From Paramuribaculum sp. (GTDB lineage: Bacteria > Bacteroidota > Bacteroidia > Bacteroidales > Muribaculaceae): a stretch of DNA of 13,463 bases. Under the pieces are notes generated by a model. That model searched no databases. It was not told the DNA's origin and worked only from the letters and a program-made list of their open reading frames with translations. Position 1 is the first letter of the stretch. Each line of letters opens with the position of its first letter. The translations under genes and the position numbers were made by a program. Of this stretch, positions 1-6,983 are shown piece by piece. Location: contig JAIDKJ010000448.1 of the NCBI GenBank assembly GCA_029051835.1, forward strand, positions 1 through 13,463, given 5' to 3'.

Positions 1-383
1 ACACCGATACCGGCGCCGTGCGTGCTACGGCCTACGATATGGTGGTCAACGGCAATGAGCTTGGCGGAGGCTCGATACGTATACATGATTCGGAGCTTCA
101 GGACCACATGTTCCGTCTGCTCGGACTGTCGGAAGAGGAGGCTCAGTATAAGTTCGGCTTCCTGATGAACGCATTCAAGTATGGCGCGCCGCCTCACGGC
201 GGTCTGGCATTCGGTTTCGACCGTTTCGTGTCGATACTGGCCGGCCTCGACAGCATCCGCGATGTGATAGCTTTCCCGAAAAACAACTCGGGACGCGACA
301 TGATGATCGACGCTCCCAGCACGATCGACCAGAGCCAGCTCGACGAGCTGAGCATCGCTGTGACTGAAACCGAAAAGAAGTAA
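1..383 (+). CDS. aspS: Aspartyl-tRNA synthetase, C-terminal fragment
   Basis: This is the last ~126 codons of a class II aspartyl-tRNA synthetase, which charges tRNA-Asp with aspartate in the cytoplasm. The reading frame is open from base 3 at the window edge, so the true start lies outside. Visible family signatures are the [12 protein letters not shown] segment, the class II motif 3 [15 protein letters not shown] (its arginine contacts ATP), and the [10 protein letters not shown] stretch that follows it in bacterial AspS. The protein ends in a short charged tail (TETEKK) with a TAA stop. A strong intrinsic terminator follows 13 bases after the stop, so aspS is the end of its own transcript. 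The identification is secure; only the N-terminal anticodon-binding domain and the first two catalytic motifs are missing from view. Confidence 0.96.
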   Translation, partial: TDTGAVRATAYDMVVNGNELGGGSIRIHDSELQDHMFRLLGLSEEEAQYKFGFLMNAFKYGAPPHGGLAFGFDRFVSILAGLDSIRDVIAFPKNNSGRDMMIDAPSTIDQSQLDELSIAVTETEKK

Positions 384-396
384 ACTCACCAACATG

Positions 397-439
397 ACGG
401 AGGGCAGGCGGCAGACAGTGCCGGATGCCCTCCGTTTTT
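397..439 (+). terminator. Rho-independent terminator after aspS
   Basis: A perfect 10-bp stem ACGGAGGGCA (397-406) pairs with TGCCCTCCGT (426-435) across a 19-base loop, and a run of five Ts (435-439) follows at once. This is a textbook intrinsic terminator just after the aspS stop codon, and it separates aspS from the next gene. Confidence 0.92.
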
Positions 440-473
440 CTTGGTCTACATTCAGACAAGATCACCATTTGAT

Positions 474-1247
474 ATGCCTAAAATAAGTGATATAATCGGC
501 GCATTGGAGGAGTACGCTCCTCTGGGCTTGCAGGAAAGCTATGACAACTGCGGGCTTCAGACAGGCGATGCGTCGCGCGAGTGCACCGGCGCCATGCTGT
601 GTGTGGATCCGACTCCGGCCGTGATAGCGGAGGCCGCCGCTGCGGGGTGTAATCTCGTGGTGAGCCATCATCCGCTGATATTCCGCGGACTGAAACGGCT
701 CACGGGATCGACCCCTGTGGAGCAGGCTGTGGAATTGTCGATAAGACATGGTGTGGCTGTATACAGCCTTCACACTTGTCTGGACAATGCTCCGGCGGGT
801 GTGTCGCGCCGGATGTCCGAGATGCTCGGACTGGAGCGGGTGGAGGCTCTCGACGCAGCCAGTGGTGGCGGGGCAGTCGGGGAGCTGGCCGAGCCGTTGG
901 CGGCTGAAGATTTTCTGCGTGAGGTGAAGCGCGTGTTCGGTGCGCCGGTGGTGCGCCACAGTGTTGCGGACGGATCGCGGATGGTGAGCCGTGTGGCTCT
1001 GTGTGGCGGATCGGGCGCGTCGATGCTTCCGGGGGCAGTGGCGTTAGGAGCCGACGCGATGGTGACCGCCGATGTGAAATATCATGATTTCGCCGACTAT
1101 GGAGGCCGCATTCTGATAGCCGACATAGGCCATTTTGAGAGCGAACATTGCACTATAGGCATTTTTACCGATATTATTACGAAAAAATTTCCTAACTTTG
1201 CAGTCCGTGACTCGCACGTAGAGTCAAATCCTGTAAATTACATGTAA
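474..1247 (+). CDS. Nif3-like dinuclear metal-centre hexameric protein (short form)
   Basis: A 257-residue NIF3/YbgI/DUF34 family protein. The family forms hexameric toroids with a two-metal site per subunit; it is often labelled GTP cyclohydrolase I type 2, but its true substrate is not settled. All expected ligands are present: H65-H66 in SHHPLIF, D104 in CLDNA, and H220 and E224 in GHFESE. The N-terminal ESYDNCGLQTGD signature is also clear. I chose ATG 474 (MPKISDII) because family members begin this way; a TTG at 441 would add an unrelated tail and lies just past the upstream terminator. The length matches E. coli YbgI (~250), so the PII/CutA-like insert that makes many homologues ~370 residues is absent. 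The stop is 3 bases before the zinc-ribbon gene, so the two are probably co-transcribed. No clear promoter box is seen upstream. Confidence 0.93.
   Translation: MPKISDIIGALEEYAPLGLQESYDNCGLQTGDASRECTGAMLCVDPTPAVIAEAAAAGCNLVVSHHPLIFRGLKRLTGSTPVEQAVELSIRHGVAVYSLHTCLDNAPAGVSRRMSEMLGLERVEALDAASGGGAVGELAEPLAAEDFLREVKRVFGAPVVRHSVADGSRMVSRVALCGGSGASMLPGAVALGADAMVTADVKYHDFADYGGRILIADIGHFESEHCTIGIFTDIITKKFPNFAVRDSHVESNPVNYM
1193..1200 (+). promoter_or_regulatory. Bacteroidetes -7 box inside the end of the nif3-like gene
   Basis: TAACTTTG at 1193-1200 matches TAnnTTTG, the -7 element of Bacteroidetes housekeeping promoters, in an AT-rich island (about 1160-1200) within otherwise GC-rich coding sequence. 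No TTTG or TTG sits at the usual 19-21 bp upstream. If used, transcription would begin near 1207 and give a leader of ~44 nt for the zinc-ribbon gene at 1251. Confidence 0.5.
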
Positions 1248-1250
1248 GCT

Positions 1251-2039
1251 ATGGCTACAGCAGACAAGAACAAAAACGAACAGAACCTCTCAGTGGAGTC
1301 GCGCCTCAAGTCGCTCTACGAGCTGCAGACACTACTTTCGCAAATCGACCGAATCCGCACCGTGCGTGGCGAACTGCCTCTTGAAGTGGCTGACCTTGAG
1401 GATGTGATCAAGGGTCTGACCACCCGCATCGAGAATTTCCGCAAGGAGATCGAAGAAATCCGTAAGAAGTCGGTTGCCGAGAAGGAGAAAATCAACGATT
1501 CACAGGCCAAGATAGCAAAATACAAAGAGCAGATCGACAACGTGAGGAACAACCGCGAGTTTGACCTGCTGTCGAAGGAGATCGAGTTCCAGACTCTTGA
1601 GATAGAGCTGAGCGAGAAGCATATCAACGAGTATGCCCGCATGATCGACGCCAAAAACAATGAAATAACCGAAACGGAAGAGCGTCTGGCCGACCAGAAG
1701 CATGTGCTTGCCGACAAGAAGGCCGAGCTTGATGAGATCGTGTCGGAAACGAAGCAGGACGAAGAGCGTCTGCGCGAGCAGGCCAAGGCTCTGGAGCCGA
1801 AAATCGACGCCCGCACTCTGGCAGCTTTCAAGCGCATCCGTAAGAATGCCCGCAACGGTCTTGGTATCGTCTACATACAGCGCGATGCCTGCGGAGGTTG
1901 CTTCAACCGCATCCCGCCCCAGAAGCAGATGGAGATCAAGATGCACAAGAAGATCATCGTCTGTGAGTATTGCGGACGTATCATGATCGACCCGGATCTT
2001 GCCGGTGTGGATCTCACCGCTCCGATAGAGGGCAAGTGA
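1251..2039 (+). CDS. Coiled-coil protein with C-terminal C4 zinc ribbon (CT398/COG1579 type)
   Basis: A 262-residue protein. Residues ~15-185 are a long, highly charged heptad-rich coiled coil (Glu, Lys, Arg and Leu dominate). This is followed by a C4 zinc ribbon with C214-x2-C217 (ACGGC) and C238-x2-C241 (CEYCG). This layout is that of the COG1579 / zf-RING_7 family, whose chlamydial member CT398 was crystallised. The family is linked to RNA or nucleic-acid-associated functions, but no biochemical activity is firmly established, so I assign none. ATG 1251 starts 3 bases after the stop of the nif3-like gene, and that pairing is common in Bacteroidales to my knowledge. No Shine-Dalgarno is visible. 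A strong terminator begins 33 bases after its stop. It has no signal peptide or membrane segment, so it is cytoplasmic. Confidence 0.9.
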   Translation: MATADKNKNEQNLSVESRLKSLYELQTLLSQIDRIRTVRGELPLEVADLEDVIKGLTTRIENFRKEIEEIRKKSVAEKEKINDSQAKIAKYKEQIDNVRNNREFDLLSKEIEFQTLEIELSEKHINEYARMIDAKNNEITETEERLADQKHVLADKKAELDEIVSETKQDEERLREQAKALEPKIDARTLAAFKRIRKNARNGLGIVYIQRDACGGCFNRIPPQKQMEIKMHKKIIVCEYCGRIMIDPDLAGVDLTAPIEGK

Positions 2040-2071
2040 TATAGCCGACCATAAACAAACTACAGTATAAG

Positions 2072-2104
2072 AAAATCCGGTCAATGATGGCCGGATTTTT
2101 TTTT
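2072..2104 (+). terminator. Rho-independent terminator after the zinc-ribbon gene
   Basis: ATCCGGTCA (2075-2083) pairs with TGGCCGGAT (2088-2096) with one G-U pair and an ATGA tetraloop. Upstream As can extend the stem into a run of nine Ts (2096-2104). It ends the nif3-like/zinc-ribbon unit. Confidence 0.92.
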
Positions 2105-2118
2105 GGTATGTCATTGGT

Positions 2119-2152
2119 TTTCCTTATTCATGAGCTTTCCTTATTCGTGAGC
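2119..2152 (+). repeat. Tandem 17-bp direct repeat, two copies
   Basis: TTTCCTTATTCATGAGC (2119-2135) is followed without a gap by TTTCCTTATTCGTGAGC (2136-2152); the copies differ at one base. It lies in the short convergent gap between the zinc-ribbon gene and the CoA-transferase gene. It looks like a simple tandem duplication, and no function is evident. Confidence 0.85.
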
Positions 2153-2184
2153 GGAAGCCTCGCAGGAGCGTGTATATTGCAACA

Positions 2185-2235
2185 GGCGTATAAGAGAGCG
2201 CTGTGACGGGAGTGCTGACTCGCCGTCACAGCGCT
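2185..2235 (-). terminator. Probable terminator of the CoA-transferase gene
   Basis: A perfect 13-bp stem, AGCGCTGTGACGG (2197-2209) with CCGTCACAGCGCT (2223-2235), has a 13-base loop and sits 31 bases beyond the minus-strand stop at 2267. The tail on the minus strand (CTCTTATAC) is only modestly U-rich, so termination efficiency is uncertain. The hairpin itself is strong. Confidence 0.65.
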
Positions 2236-2266
2236 TAGTATGGTTTTCAGGATTCCGGATGCGGGG

Positions 2267-3760
2267 TCAGGCGTAGAGTGACCAGTCGGTGGTGCGCATG
2301 TCGCCGTTGTTCTGGAATGCGGTGTGGAATCCGAGCGATGCGGCAAGGTGGTGGGGTGTCTGTCCGCCTTTGCCAAGCTTGAGGTAGTCGCGGAGCAGTT
2401 CCTTGTACATCGGGTGTGCGCAGTTGTCGATGATGCGCTCAGCTCTCTGCACGGGGTCGAGTCCGCGGATGTCGGCAACTCCCTGCTCGGTGATGATGAC
2501 GTCGACGGAGTGTTCGGTGTGGTCGATATGCGAGCACATCGGCACGATGTTGCTTATCAGGCCTCCCTTGGTGATCGAGGGGCATGAGAATATGGAGAGG
2601 TAGCCGTTGCGTGTGAAGTCGCCTGATCCGCCGATGCCGTTCATCATCTTGGTGCCGACCACGTGGGTGGAGTTGATGTTGCCGAAGATGTCGGCTTCGA
2701 GAGCGGTGTTCATGGCTATGACTCCGAGGCGACGGATCACTTCGGGGCTGTTGGAGATCTCGGCGGGACGGATCACGATCTTGTCGCGGAAGAAGTCGAG
2801 ATCGTCGAGCACTTCAGCTTCTTTGGCGTCGGAGAGGGTCAGTGAGCATGTGGATCCGAATTTGCATCGTCCCATGCGCATGAGATCGATAACGGCATCC
2901 TGTATCACTTCGGTGTACATTGCGAAGGGGGGCAGCTCTTTGGCATCGCCGAGTCCGAACAGTACGGCGTTGGCTACGTTGCCTACTCCCGACTGTATGG
3001 GGAGGAATTCCTGCGGTATGCGCTGGGCGCGGACTTCGCCGATAAGGAAGTTGCAGACGTTGGCTCCGATCTGAAGGGTGGTGTCGTCGAGCGCGGTAAA
3101 TCCCTTGATGCCGTCGTAGGCGTCGGAGTGTATGATGCCGGCTATTTTCGAGGGGTCGATCTTGACGGTGGGGTGTCCGATGCGGTCGGAGGGAGTGTAG
3201 ATAGGAATCTCACGACGGTGGGGCGGGTCGAGAGGCATGTATATGTCGTGGAGTCCGTAGAGTCCTTCGGGGAGTTTGGTGTTGAGCTCAAGGAATATTT
3301 TCTTGGCCTTGGCGGCGTATGTGGGCACGTTGCCTACGCCTGTGCCGAGCACAACCTCGCCGTTTTCGAATACTTTGGCTACTTCGAGTATCGCCCAGTC
3401 GAGTTCGCCGTAGGTGTTGTATCTGAACTTCTGTGCGAGCTCCGACAGATGCAGGTCGAAATAGTGACAGTCGTGGGAGTTGATACGCAGTCTGAGGTCG
3501 GGTGTATTCTGGTAGGGTGTACGCCTTGCGATGGCGTTGGCACGCGCGAGCGCTCCGTCGGCGTGGTTGTTGGTCGATGCGCCGGTGAAGACGCTAACCT
3601 TGAAGGGGCGTCCGGCTTCATGTTCTTTCACGGCTTTAGCAGCAAGGGCTTCGGTGATTACTTTAGGCGAACCTGAAGCTGTGAAGCCTGATAAGCCAAT
3701 GTTGTCGCCGTTCTTGATAAGGTCGGCTGCTTCCTGTGCCGACAGAATTGGAAATGCCAT
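2267..3760 (-). CDS. Acetyl-CoA hydrolase/transferase family: succinyl-CoA:acetate CoA-transferase type
   Basis: A 497-residue class I CoA-transferase of the AarC/Cat1 (SucCoA:acetate) branch, ~500 residues being the usual size. It moves CoA between acyl groups, most likely succinyl-CoA and acetate, in the cytoplasm. In a succinate/acetate-producing anaerobe it would connect the fumarate-succinate branch to acetate metabolism; that pathway role is inference. Visible landmarks: GFTASGSPK at residues 25-33 (CoA site), the SGVGNVANAV segment (257-266), the catalytic glutamate E284 in MYTEVIQD (equivalent to E294 of AarC), and the glycine loop GIGGSGDFTRNGYLS (375-389) that forms the oxyanion pocket. 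The ATG at 3760 gives MAFPILSAQEAADLI, the expected N-terminus. It begins 28 bases after the small membrane-protein gene on the same strand, so both probably share the promoter at 4180-4211. Other family activities (acetyl-CoA hydrolase, 4-hydroxybutyrate transferase) cannot be excluded. Confidence 0.93.
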   Translation of the reverse strand: MAFPILSAQEAADLIKNGDNIGLSGFTASGSPKVITEALAAKAVKEHEAGRPFKVSVFTGASTNNHADGALARANAIARRTPYQNTPDLRLRINSHDCHYFDLHLSELAQKFRYNTYGELDWAILEVAKVFENGEVVLGTGVGNVPTYAAKAKKIFLELNTKLPEGLYGLHDIYMPLDPPHRREIPIYTPSDRIGHPTVKIDPSKIAGIIHSDAYDGIKGFTALDDTTLQIGANVCNFLIGEVRAQRIPQEFLPIQSGVGNVANAVLFGLGDAKELPPFAMYTEVIQDAVIDLMRMGRCKFGSTCSLTLSDAKEAEVLDDLDFFRDKIVIRPAEISNSPEVIRRLGVIAMNTALEADIFGNINSTHVVGTKMMNGIGGSGDFTRNGYLSIFSCPSITKGGLISNIVPMCSHIDHTEHSVDVIITEQGVADIRGLDPVQRAERIIDNCAHPMYKELLRDYLKLGKGGQTPHHLAASLGFHTAFQNNGDMRTTDWSLYA

Positions 3761-3788
3761 TGTTGTAAAATATAAGATTTGCGGTAGT

Positions 3789-4139
3789 TTAGTATTTTCT
3801 TGTCATGATCTCCGAGTCGATTATGGCCTGCCGCCAGCGTTGCCGGACGTTTTTTTGCCGGAGGTTGTCGGTGCCGGCTGAGTGGTGTGGAGTCGCGGTG
3901 TCGACCGGCTGGTCGGACGTGACTCTGACTCCCTCTTCAGGGATGGATGATTCTACGGCCTGCGGCACCGGGGGAACAGGCAGCGGAGGAGCGTGTCGTC
4001 TGACTCGCTTGCGATGGTCGTCGTGAGCTTCCGCGGCGTTGGCTTCGGCACGGGAGCGGTCGCGTTTGCCTCGCTCGGTTATCCATGTGAAGAGGATGCC
4101 GATGACAGCACAGACGATTATGGAGAGGATTTCATCCAT
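3789..4139 (-). CDS. Small membrane-anchored protein with proline-rich linker, function unknown
   Basis: A 116-residue protein I cannot assign to a named family. Residues ~4-20 (ILSIIVCAVIGILFTWI) form one hydrophobic segment that starts right at the N-terminus, so it is probably a signal anchor. Then follow a strongly basic/acidic stretch (TERGKRDRSRAEAN and on to HRKRVRRH, 21-49), a proline-rich patch HAPPLPVPPVPQ (49-60) and a low-complexity acidic/Thr region. A compact C-terminus, RQRWRQAIIDSEIMTRKY (99-116), resembles the short ends of other Bacteroidetes hypothetical proteins from memory. With basic residues just after the helix, the tail is likely cytoplasmic by the positive-inside rule. 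It starts at 4139, directly under a good minus-strand promoter, and ends 28 bases before the CoA-transferase gene. The promoter and a ~33-nt leader support it being real. Confidence 0.72.
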   Translation of the reverse strand: MDEILSIIVCAVIGILFTWITERGKRDRSRAEANAAEAHDDHRKRVRRHAPPLPVPPVPQAVESSIPEEGVRVTSDQPVDTATPHHSAGTDNLRQKNVRQRWRQAIIDSEIMTRKY

Positions 4140-4145
4140 GATTGA

Positions 4146-4177
4146 TTTGTCAGTTATGCACTGAATTAGTAATTTTG
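4146..4177 (+). promoter_or_regulatory. Promoter of miaB (Bacteroidetes type)
   Basis: A -33 TTTG at 4146-4149, a 20-bp spacer, and a -7 TAATTTTG at 4170-4177 match the consensus TTTG-N19-21-TAnnTTTG exactly. Predicted transcription start is near 4184, giving a leader of ~27 nt to the ATG at 4211. Its -7 box is the left arm of a palindrome shared with the minus-strand promoter. Confidence 0.85.
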
Positions 4178-4179
4178 TG

Positions 4180-4211
4180 CAAAATTAAAGAATTAAGTGG
4201 TGATACGCAAA
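4180..4211 (-). promoter_or_regulatory. Mirror-image promoter for the 116-residue protein and CoA-transferase
   Basis: Read on the minus strand: TTTG at 4211-4208, a 20-bp spacer, TAATTTTG at 4187-4180. The plus-strand sequence of the -33 element, CAAA, overlaps the first base of the miaB start codon (CAAATG). Predicted start is near 4173, 33-34 nt upstream of the ATG at 4139. The element is the exact mirror of the miaB promoter about position 4178.5. Confidence 0.8.
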
Positions 4212-5530
4212 TGAAGTTGAAGCTTTTCATCGAAACTTACGGCTGCCAGATGAATTCGGCCGACAGCGAAGTGATAGCCGCCGTCATGGAAATGGCGGGA
4301 TATGAGTTGTCTAACGATCTGGAATCGGCCGATGCCGTGCTGCTCAACACGTGCTCTATCCGCGACAACGCCGAGCAAAAAATAGTAAGCCGGCTGCAAT
4401 ACCTGCAGTCGGTGAAACGCCGTAAGAACGGCCGTCTGATCATCGGTGTTGTCGGTTGTATGGCCGAGAGGGCCAGAGAGGAGCTGACGGAACGTCATGG
4501 TGTGGATCTGGTGGCCGGTCCGGATGCCTATATGTCGCTGCCCGAACTGTTTGCAGCGGTGGAGTCGGGGCATAAGGCTGTCAATGTGGAGCTGAGCACC
4601 ACCGAAACCTATCGCGATATAATACCGCGCCGCATTGGTGGTAATCCGATATCGGGATTTGTGAGCATAATGCGAGGCTGCAATAATTTCTGCTCTTATT
4701 GCATAGTGCCTTATACCCGTGGCCGCGAGAGGAGCCGCGAAACCGAAAGTATACTCGCCGAAGTGGCTGACCTGAGAGCCAAGGGTTATCGCGAGGTGAC
4801 GCTGCTGGGACAGAATGTCAATTCCTACCGACGGGAGAACGCCGACGGGTCGGTGACCGATTTTGCCGGTCTGCTCGCTATGGTGGCCGAGGCTGCGCCT
4901 GACATGCGGGTGCGGTTTACGACTTCGCATCCCAAGGATATGACCGATGAGATACTCCACACGATAGCTGCTCACCGGAATATCTGCCGCCATATACATC
5001 TGCCTGTGCAGAGCGGCAGCAATGCCGTGCTCAAGGCCATGAACCGCAAATATACGCGGGAGTGGTATCTTGACCGTATCGGGGCGATACGCCGCATACT
5101 TCCGGGATGCTCTGTGACGACCGATCTGTTTACGGGATTTCACGGCGAGACGGAGGAGGATTTCGAGGCTACTCTCAGTCTGATGAGGGAGGTGGGCTTT
5201 GATTCGGCATTTATGTTCAAGTACTCGGAGCGTCCGGGTACGTACGCTTCGCGTTACCTGCCCGACAATATCAGCGAGGAGGTGAAGATAGAGCGTCTTA
5301 ACCGCATGATAGAGCTGCAGGGCCGGCTGTCGGCCGAGTCCAACCGCCGTGATATAGGCCGGACAATGGAGGTGCTCGTGGAGGGCGTTTCGAAGCGAAG
5401 CAAGGAGCAGATGGTAGGCCGTACGGATACCAACAAGACGGTGGTGTTTCCGCGCCGCTCTGTCAAGGTGGGCGATACGGTCAGCGTCACTATCGGCGAC
5501 GCTACGTCGGCGACATTGTTGGGCGAGTGA
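4211..5530 (+). CDS. miaB: tRNA-2-methylthio-N6-dimethylallyladenosine synthase
   Basis: A 439-residue radical-SAM methylthiotransferase that adds the 2-methylthio group to i6A37 of tRNAs reading UNN codons. The N-terminal UPF0004 domain carries the three auxiliary-cluster cysteines C12 (TYGCQMN), C48 (LNTCSIR) and C83 (VVGCMAE). The radical-SAM cluster motif is C157-x3-C161-x2-C164 (MRGCNNFCSYCIVPYTRGRE), and the C-terminal ~65 residues form the TRAM RNA-binding domain. TYGCQMN and the preserved PYTRGRERSR segment favour MiaB over RimO or MtaB. The frame is open upstream to a TTG at 4142, but I chose ATG 4211: homologues begin MKxxLFIETYGCQMN, and the promoter with its start site lies inside the extension. 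No convincing terminator is seen in 5531-5605. Confidence 0.96.
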   Translation: MKLKLFIETYGCQMNSADSEVIAAVMEMAGYELSNDLESADAVLLNTCSIRDNAEQKIVSRLQYLQSVKRRKNGRLIIGVVGCMAERAREELTERHGVDLVAGPDAYMSLPELFAAVESGHKAVNVELSTTETYRDIIPRRIGGNPISGFVSIMRGCNNFCSYCIVPYTRGRERSRETESILAEVADLRAKGYREVTLLGQNVNSYRRENADGSVTDFAGLLAMVAEAAPDMRVRFTTSHPKDMTDEILHTIAAHRNICRHIHLPVQSGSNAVLKAMNRKYTREWYLDRIGAIRRILPGCSVTTDLFTGFHGETEEDFEATLSLMREVGFDSAFMFKYSERPGTYASRYLPDNISEEVKIERLNRMIELQGRLSAESNRRDIGRTMEVLVEGVSKRSKEQMVGRTDTNKTVVFPRRSVKVGDTVSVTIGDATSATLLGE

Positions 5531-5606
5531 TGCGGTGACGTCGGTCATGCAGTGCCAGTCAGCAGGCTATCCATGCACAAAAAATCATTAAATGGGGTTA
5601 AAAACC

Positions 5607-5638
5607 TTGACATAGGGGTAGCCGATGTGTTATCTTTG
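5607..5638 (+). promoter_or_regulatory. Promoter of the ftsX-uppP-truB-queA cluster
   Basis: TTG at 5607-5609 (within CCTTGACA), a 21-bp spacer and TATCTTTG at 5631-5638, the commonest form of the Bacteroidetes -7 box, followed by CAG. Predicted start is near 5645, giving a ~67-nt leader to the ftsX ATG at 5712. It is the only good plus-strand promoter before the six-gene cluster. Confidence 0.82.
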
Positions 5639-5711
5639 CAGTTTGTTAAATGATAAGTAAGTCATGATGTCACGTTGACTCACTAAGATCCTATTCACGA
5701 TACTGAAGCGT

Positions 5712-6593
5712 ATGAGCAGAGATAAACGAGGGCGTGGAATCCCTGTTAGAAGCACCCAGCTGACGGCAACTGTCAGCGTGGCGCTTGTGTTGGTCATTCT
5801 TGGCCTGACGGCTCTGCTGGCTCTGGCGGCGAGAAGCGTCAGCCACGATATACGCCAGCAGGTGGGTTTTGTGGTAGTTATGGCCGAGGATGCATCTGAA
5901 AGTCAGGTGGCATCGATGAGAAATTATTGGCGCAAGGCTTCATATGTGGCCGATGTGCGCTATTCGTCGGCCGACGATGTGATGGCGCGTTGGCAGGAGC
6001 TGGCAGGAGATGACGGCTCGGACAAGGCGCTGCTCGGTGTGAATCCGTTCAGTCCGGAGTTTGAGGTTTCGGTGATTCCGGCCTACAGCAATCCTGACAG
6101 TCTGCAGGCGGTCACGGAGTCGGTCAGGCGGTTGGCCGGTGTAGGCGACGTTCAGCTCCACTCCGATCTGATCAAGGCTGTTAACAATACGATGCATTCG
6201 CTCACACTGGTGCTGCTGATAGTGGCCGTGTGTCTGCTGGCGATCTCTTTCGTGCTGATCAACAATACGGTGAGATTAACCATATATGCCCGCCGATTTC
6301 TGATTCATACGATGAAGCTTGTGGGTGCAACGCCCGGTTTCATACGCCGTCCGTTTGTGGTGAGCAATATTCTTCAGGGCATAATAGCCGCAGCTGTGGC
6401 TTCGACGGTGCTTGGCGGTCTGCTGCTGTATCTGACGACGGTGGATCCCGAAGTGATGCGCGCGGTCGGCGTAGAGGGTCTGATAATGGTGTTTGCGGCT
6501 CTGTTTGTGCTTGGCGCGGCGATATGCGGACTGTCGGCTCTGCTGTCGGCCAACAAGTATCTGCGTGCCGACTACGACGAGATGTTTGGCTGA
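5712..6593 (+). CDS. ftsX: Cell-division ABC transporter permease FtsX
   Basis: A 293-residue FtsX, the inner-membrane partner of the ATPase FtsE. The complex couples ATP hydrolysis at the divisome to control of cell-wall hydrolases outside the membrane. Four membrane segments are evident at ~18-41, ~163-185, ~218-241 and ~256-280. Between the first two lies the extracytoplasmic domain (~45-160). The conserved cytoplasmic coupling segment INNTVRLTIYARRFLIHTMK... (183-202 and on to LVGATPGFIRRPF) is the clearest family signature. No ftsE is next to it; in Bacteroidetes the two genes are often separate. The length is typical. It begins the cluster downstream of the 5607-5638 promoter. The 81-bp gap to the next gene has no strong terminator. 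Confidence 0.93.
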   Translation: MSRDKRGRGIPVRSTQLTATVSVALVLVILGLTALLALAARSVSHDIRQQVGFVVVMAEDASESQVASMRNYWRKASYVADVRYSSADDVMARWQELAGDDGSDKALLGVNPFSPEFEVSVIPAYSNPDSLQAVTESVRRLAGVGDVQLHSDLIKAVNNTMHSLTLVLLIVAVCLLAISFVLINNTVRLTIYARRFLIHTMKLVGATPGFIRRPFVVSNILQGIIAAAVASTVLGGLLLYLTTVDPEVMRAVGVEGLIMVFAALFVLGAAICGLSALLSANKYLRADYDEMFG

Positions 6594-6674
6594 ATCCTGA
6601 CCGGCAGGGCGCGGCGAGCCGGATAGGGCGATGCGCCACGCCATGTTTCAAAACAATAGAAATCAATAGTATCA

Positions 6675-6983
6675 ATGATGACAAATAACAGCAGACTGCA
6701 GCAAGGCGATGACGCCGGCGCACTGGAGCGTGAGTCGTACGTAAGACTTCCGCTGGTAAAGATCAATTTTATCCTGATGGCTGTGGCGGCCGCCGTGATC
6801 GTGACCGGTTTTCTGTTGATGACCGGAGCGCCTTCGACCGAAACGGAGTTCAATCCCGATATATTCAGCACCCGCCGCATAGTTGTCGGTCCGACAATGG
6901 CGTTTCTCGGATTTATATTCATGGGCGTAGGCATCATGTGGCGTCCGCGTACATGCAAGCATAAACAGGAGGGGGCCGAGTGA
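6675..6983 (+). CDS. DUF3098 small membrane protein
   Basis: A 102-residue protein of the DUF3098 family, which is confined largely to Bacteroidetes and has no known function. Two membrane helices are predicted at ~31-50 (NFILMAVAAAVIVTGFLLMT) and ~70-89. They flank the family hallmark FNPDIFSTRRIVVGP (59-73). The N-terminal ~25 residues are polar and the C-terminus is short and charged (KHKQEGAE). There are two adjacent ATGs (6675 and 6678), and either may be used. Its TGA stop overlaps the uppP ATG by one base (TGATG), which suggests translational coupling. The order ftsX-DUF3098-uppP-truB-queA is, from memory, a recurrent Bacteroidetes arrangement, and points to an envelope role alongside FtsX and UppP. 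Confidence 0.88.
   Translation: MMTNNSRLQQGDDAGALERESYVRLPLVKINFILMAVAAAVIVTGFLLMTGAPSTETEFNPDIFSTRRIVVGPTMAFLGFIFMGVGIMWRPRTCKHKQEGAE
6967..6972 (+). promoter_or_regulatory. Shine-Dalgarno sequence of uppP
   Basis: AGGAGG (then GGG) lies 10 bases upstream of the ATG at 6983, inside the last codons of the DUF3098 gene. Good Shine-Dalgarno sequences are scarce in this window, so it supports ATG 6983 over the in-frame GTG at 6980. Confidence 0.6.

Noticed and set aside
175..959. Minus-strand frames of 97 and 165 codons over aspS and the nif3-like gene
   Set aside because: They are shadows of identified genes and one crosses a strong terminator.
2607..3676. Plus-strand frames of 155 and 182 codons opposite the CoA-transferase gene
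   Set aside because: They are antisense to a complete, motif-verified gene.
4193..5548. A 451-codon open frame antisense to miaB
   Set aside because: It lies fully opposite a certain gene, has a His/Arg-rich composition typical of an antisense shadow, and shows no family motif.
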